Source: Aureimonas sp. AU20 (GTDB taxonomy: Bacteria > Pseudomonadota > Alphaproteobacteria > Rhizobiales > Rhizobiaceae). Taken from it: DNA of 64,000 nucleotides. Each line of letters begins with the position of its first letter. The first letter of the stretch is position 1. A program made the translations under genes and the position numbers. The notes under the pieces are model-generated. The model worked only from the letters and a program-made list of their open reading frames with translations, ran no database searches and was not told the origin of the DNA. Location: assembly GCF_001442755.1 (NCBI RefSeq), contig NZ_CP006367.1, positions 3,472,001 through 3,536,000 on the forward strand, read 5' to 3'. Shown one piece after another: positions 62,031 through 64,000 of the stretch.

Positions 62031-62064
62031 AAAAAGCCCGCCGGAGCGATCCGGCGGGCTTTTT
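62031..62064. terminator. Bidirectional terminator after dps
   Basis: A 15-bp perfect stem (AAAAAGCCCGCCGGA / TCCGGCGGGCTTTTT) over a GCGA loop, with T-runs on both strands; it also serves the convergent DUF1289 gene. Confidence 0.9.
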
Positions 62065-62107
62065 CGTTCGGGGGTCGAATGCGAACAGCGGAGCGAGGCG
62101 GCCTCGG

Positions 62108-62389
62108 TCAGGCCGCGCCCTCCTCCTCGTCCAGCGGGCAGGGCACGCCTTCCCGCTCGCATTTGCGCCGATAAGCGATGGCCCAGAAGGCGGGGTTCTT
62201 GTGCTCGGAGCGCAGGCGCTCCATCAGCCCGTCGAAGAAACCCTTCTTCGCCTCGGCGCTGCCCGAGCGCGGGAAGGAATCCTTCTCCATCTTCGTCATC
62301 ATGCAGCCGACGCAGCGCCCGGCCCGCTTGTACTTGCAGACATCGACGCAGGGGCTCGGCGCGTCGGCCCAGATTGGGGAAACCGTCAT
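62108..62389 (-). CDS. DUF1289 small cysteine-rich protein, copy A
   Basis: 93 residues. The family motif SPCVDVCKYKRAGRCVGCMM carries four cysteines near the N-terminus, spaced like a metal or Fe-S site; a fifth and sixth (RKCEREGVPCPLD) are near the C-terminus. Family function is unknown. It is the last gene of a leftward run that begins with the Nit-type hydrolase, 39 bp after copy B. Confidence 0.87.
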   Translation of the reverse strand: MTVSPIWADAPSPCVDVCKYKRAGRCVGCMMTKMEKDSFPRSGSAEAKKGFFDGLMERLRSEHKNPAFWAIAYRRKCEREGVPCPLDEEEGAA

Positions 62390-62428
62390 GGGGTGGAATC
62401 GCCTGAGAGAACGTGACTTTTCCCTGAG

Positions 62429-62749
62429 CTAGGCCGCCTCGGGCACCTTGTCGAGGGTGCGCTCGGTCGCGGCCGGGCTCCCCTCCAGCTTGTCGAGGGG
62501 ACAAGGCCGATCCTTCTTCGCGCAGCGCCGACGGTACATGCGCGACCAGTAGCCAAGCCGGCCGGAGCTTTCCAGCCGCGAAACGAGAAGCGTCAGGAAC
62601 CCCTTCTTCTCGGCCTTTCCGCCCAGCTTCTTGAAGCGCTTCTTTTCCGGCTTGGTCATGCCGCAGCCGATGCAATGGCCGTTGTCGCGAAACTTGCAGA
62701 CGGAAATGCAGGGCGAAGGGGCCTTCGCCCAGGTCTTGGATTTGGCCAT
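62429..62749 (-). CDS. DUF1289 small cysteine-rich protein, copy B
   Basis: 106 residues from the ATG at 62749; the longer open frame runs antiparallel through DUF1178 and is not used. It shares with copy A the motif SPCISVCKFRDNGHCIGCGM, the TKPEK stretch and the C-terminal RRCAKKDRPCPLD, so the two look like a tandem duplicate. It starts 4 bp after the DUF1178 stop, suggesting translational coupling. Confidence 0.85.
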   Translation of the reverse strand: MAKSKTWAKAPSPCISVCKFRDNGHCIGCGMTKPEKKRFKKLGGKAEKKGFLTLLVSRLESSGRLGYWSRMYRRRCAKKDRPCPLDKLEGSPAATERTLDKVPEAA

Positions 62750-62753
62750 CGCG

Positions 62754-63200
62754 TCAGTTCTTGTCCTCGGGCAGCGGCGGCAGCGGAATGGCGGCGATGC
62801 CCTCCTCCAGGAGAGCGTGGACGTCGCGGTTCGACGCCTCGCCGTAGATCTGCCGCTCCTCGACCTCGCCATAATGAATGCGCCGTGCCTCGTCGGCAAA
62901 TCCCGCGCCGACATAGTCGGCCTTGGCGCGAACCTCGCGTGCCATCTCTTGCAGGCGAGAAACCATCTCGGCCATTTCGGGCGGCGCGCCGACCATGGCC
63001 GTGCCCTCCCGCAGAGGCGCCACGGCGCGCTCGGAAGTCGAGACCGCCGGTCGCATCAAAGCTTTCGCCACGTCGGCCGAGCCGCAGATGGGGCACTCGA
63101 GCAGGCCGCGCCCGGCTTGGGCCTCGAAATCGGCGCCCGAGCGAAACCAGCCGTCGAACCCGTGCCCAGCCGGCTCGCAGCGCAGCGAATAGTGGATCAT
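62754..63200 (-). CDS. DUF1178 family protein
   Basis: 148 residues. N-terminal MIHYSLRCEPAGHGFDGWFR and the Cys pair LLECPICGSADVAKALMRP suggest a zinc-ribbon-like knuckle; a middle segment (ADYVGAGFADEARRIHYGEV) matches the family. Function unknown; it commonly sits next to Nit-type hydrolases in alphaproteobacteria. Its ATG overlaps the hydrolase stop (ATGA). Confidence 0.9.
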   Translation of the reverse strand: MIHYSLRCEPAGHGFDGWFRSGADFEAQAGRGLLECPICGSADVAKALMRPAVSTSERAVAPLREGTAMVGAPPEMAEMVSRLQEMAREVRAKADYVGAGFADEARRIHYGEVEERQIYGEASNRDVHALLEEGIAAIPLPPLPEDKN

Positions 63201-64000
63201 ACCTGCGCCAAACCCTTGTGCGGCGCCTGCGCCAAACCCTGGCGCGGCGCATCAACGAAATCCGCGCGCGGATCGGGCGCCTCGAAGCGGCGGCGGTTCT
63301 TGAGATTGGGAACCTTGGCGCGGATCTCCGCGACGCGCGCCGTGTCGATCTCGGCCAGGGCCACGCCCGGCTCGTCGCCCGCCACTTCCGCCAGGACCTT
63401 GCCCCACGGGTCGATGGCGATCGAATGGCCGAAGGTCTCGCGCCCGTCCTCGTGCAGGCCGCCCTGCGCCGCCGCCAGCATGAAGCAATTGTTCTCGATG
63501 GCGCGGGCGCGCAACAGGATGTGCCAATGCGCCTCGCCCGTCTGGCGGGTGAAGGCGGCGGGCGCGGTCAGGATTTCGGCGCCCGCCAGCGCCTCGGCGC
63601 GGAACAGTTCGGGAAAGCGCATGTCGTAGCACACGGCAAAGCCCAGCCGCGCCACGCCGCCGTTCACCGCGATATCGGCCACGCCCGCGCGCACGCCGGG
63701 CTGGTAGGTCGCCGATTCCCGCCAGCTTTCGCCGCCGTCGAGATCGACGTCGAACATGTGGATCTTGTCGTAGGTCTCCAGCGTCTCGCCATCCGGCCCG
63801 AACAGAAAGGCGCGGTTGGCCGCCATGCCGTCTGGCGCCGCCACGGCGGTGGAGCCCAAATGCAGCGTGATCGCATGCCGGCGCGCGAGCGCCCGCGCGG
63901 CGGCCACCACCGGGTCCGCCTCGGCGGGCTTCAGATGGTTGCGAAACGCCGCCTTGTCGCGGCACAGGATGCCGGTCATCTCCGGCGTCTGGACGTAATG
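63197..64000 (-). CDS. Carbon-nitrogen hydrolase, Nit1/Nit2 type (5' end beyond the window)
   Basis: 267 residues visible; the frame stays open to the window edge (HYVQTPEMTG at the very end), and the catalytic Glu of the triad should be in this edge region, so the true start is outside. Catalytic Lys in YDKIHMFDVDL and nucleophilic Cys in GFAVCYDMRFPELF are present, followed by AFTRQTGEAHWHILLRARAI. The Nit group hydrolyses omega-amides such as deaminated glutathione. First gene of the run hydrolase-DUF1178-DUF1289-DUF1289. Confidence 0.92.
   Translation of the reverse strand, partial: HYVQTPEMTGILCRDKAAFRNHLKPAEADPVVAAARALARRHAITLHLGSTAVAAPDGMAANRAFLFGPDGETLETYDKIHMFDVDLDGGESWRESATYQPGVRAGVADIAVNGGVARLGFAVCYDMRFPELFRAEALAGAEILTAPAAFTRQTGEAHWHILLRARAIENNCFMLAAAQGGLHEDGRETFGHSIAIDPWGKVLAEVAGDEPGVALAEIDTARVAEIRAKVPNLKNRRRFEAPDPRADFVDAPRQGLAQAPHKGLAQV

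Overview
The window is a GC-rich bacterial chromosome segment, densely coded on both strands. Gene content and order (ptsP-prfA-prmC next to lysC, ubiG, a DUF4167 protein, DUF1178 with a Nit-type hydrolase, a dps gene preceded by Irr-box-like sites and an EcfG-type promoter) point to an alphaproteobacterium of the Hyphomicrobiales (Rhizobiales). Something near Aureimonas or Aurantimonas is my guess from gene style; the sequence alone does not prove it.

Layout. Positions 1-3.6 kb hold the end of an MscS-type channel gene, a cytochrome b561-YceI fusion and a stand-alone YceI protein. Positions 3.7-18.7 kb look like a complete L-fucose (or closely related 6-deoxyhexose / L-galactose) utilisation locus using the non-phosphorylative route. 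It has a ribose-type ABC importer, a sugar dehydrogenase of the aldo/keto reductase family, an FucU-type mutarotase, an enolase-superfamily L-fuconate dehydratase plus a second UxaA-type dehydratase, a 2-keto-3-deoxyfuconate dehydrogenase (SDR) and an FAH-family hydrolase. A zinc dehydrogenase, an EamA transporter and three regulators (IclR, FadR-type GntR, and a GntR with two apparent winged helices) are also present. No lactonase is visible.

Positions 18.8-25.0 kb form one operon: a FadR-type regulator, a PLP-dependent enzyme of the cystathionine gamma-synthase family and a complete maltose-type (CUT1) ABC importer. Its substrate is unknown and the pairing is unusual. Positions 25.0-34.4 kb form a divergent carbohydrate locus. 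Leftward run a CUT1 binding protein, two permeases, a NagB-II-like sugar isomerase/deaminase and CutC; rightward run an SDR, the matching ATPase, an RpiR regulator, a D-threonine-aldolase-like enzyme and an NTF2-like protein. An amino sugar or sugar-amino acid conjugate is a reasonable guess for the substrate.

Positions 34.8-40.1 kb carry a compact cytochrome c oxidase cluster (CtaG, a HemJ/CopD-like protein, subunit II, a fused subunit I-III and a small membrane protein) with an antisense DUF2231 gene wedged inside it. Positions 40.2-49.2 kb hold transaldolase, cell-envelope enzymes (M23 peptidase, extensin-like protein, L,D-transpeptidase), two aldo/keto reductases, a PRC-barrel stress protein and a short palindromic MITE-like insertion that abuts a stop codon. 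From 49.3 kb to the end are mostly core genes: clpB, a DUF4167 protein, prmC, prfA, ptsP, lysC, ubiG, dps, two DUF1289 proteins, DUF1178 and a Nit-family hydrolase cut by the window edge. I saw no rRNA, tRNA, CRISPR array, prophage or complete insertion sequence.
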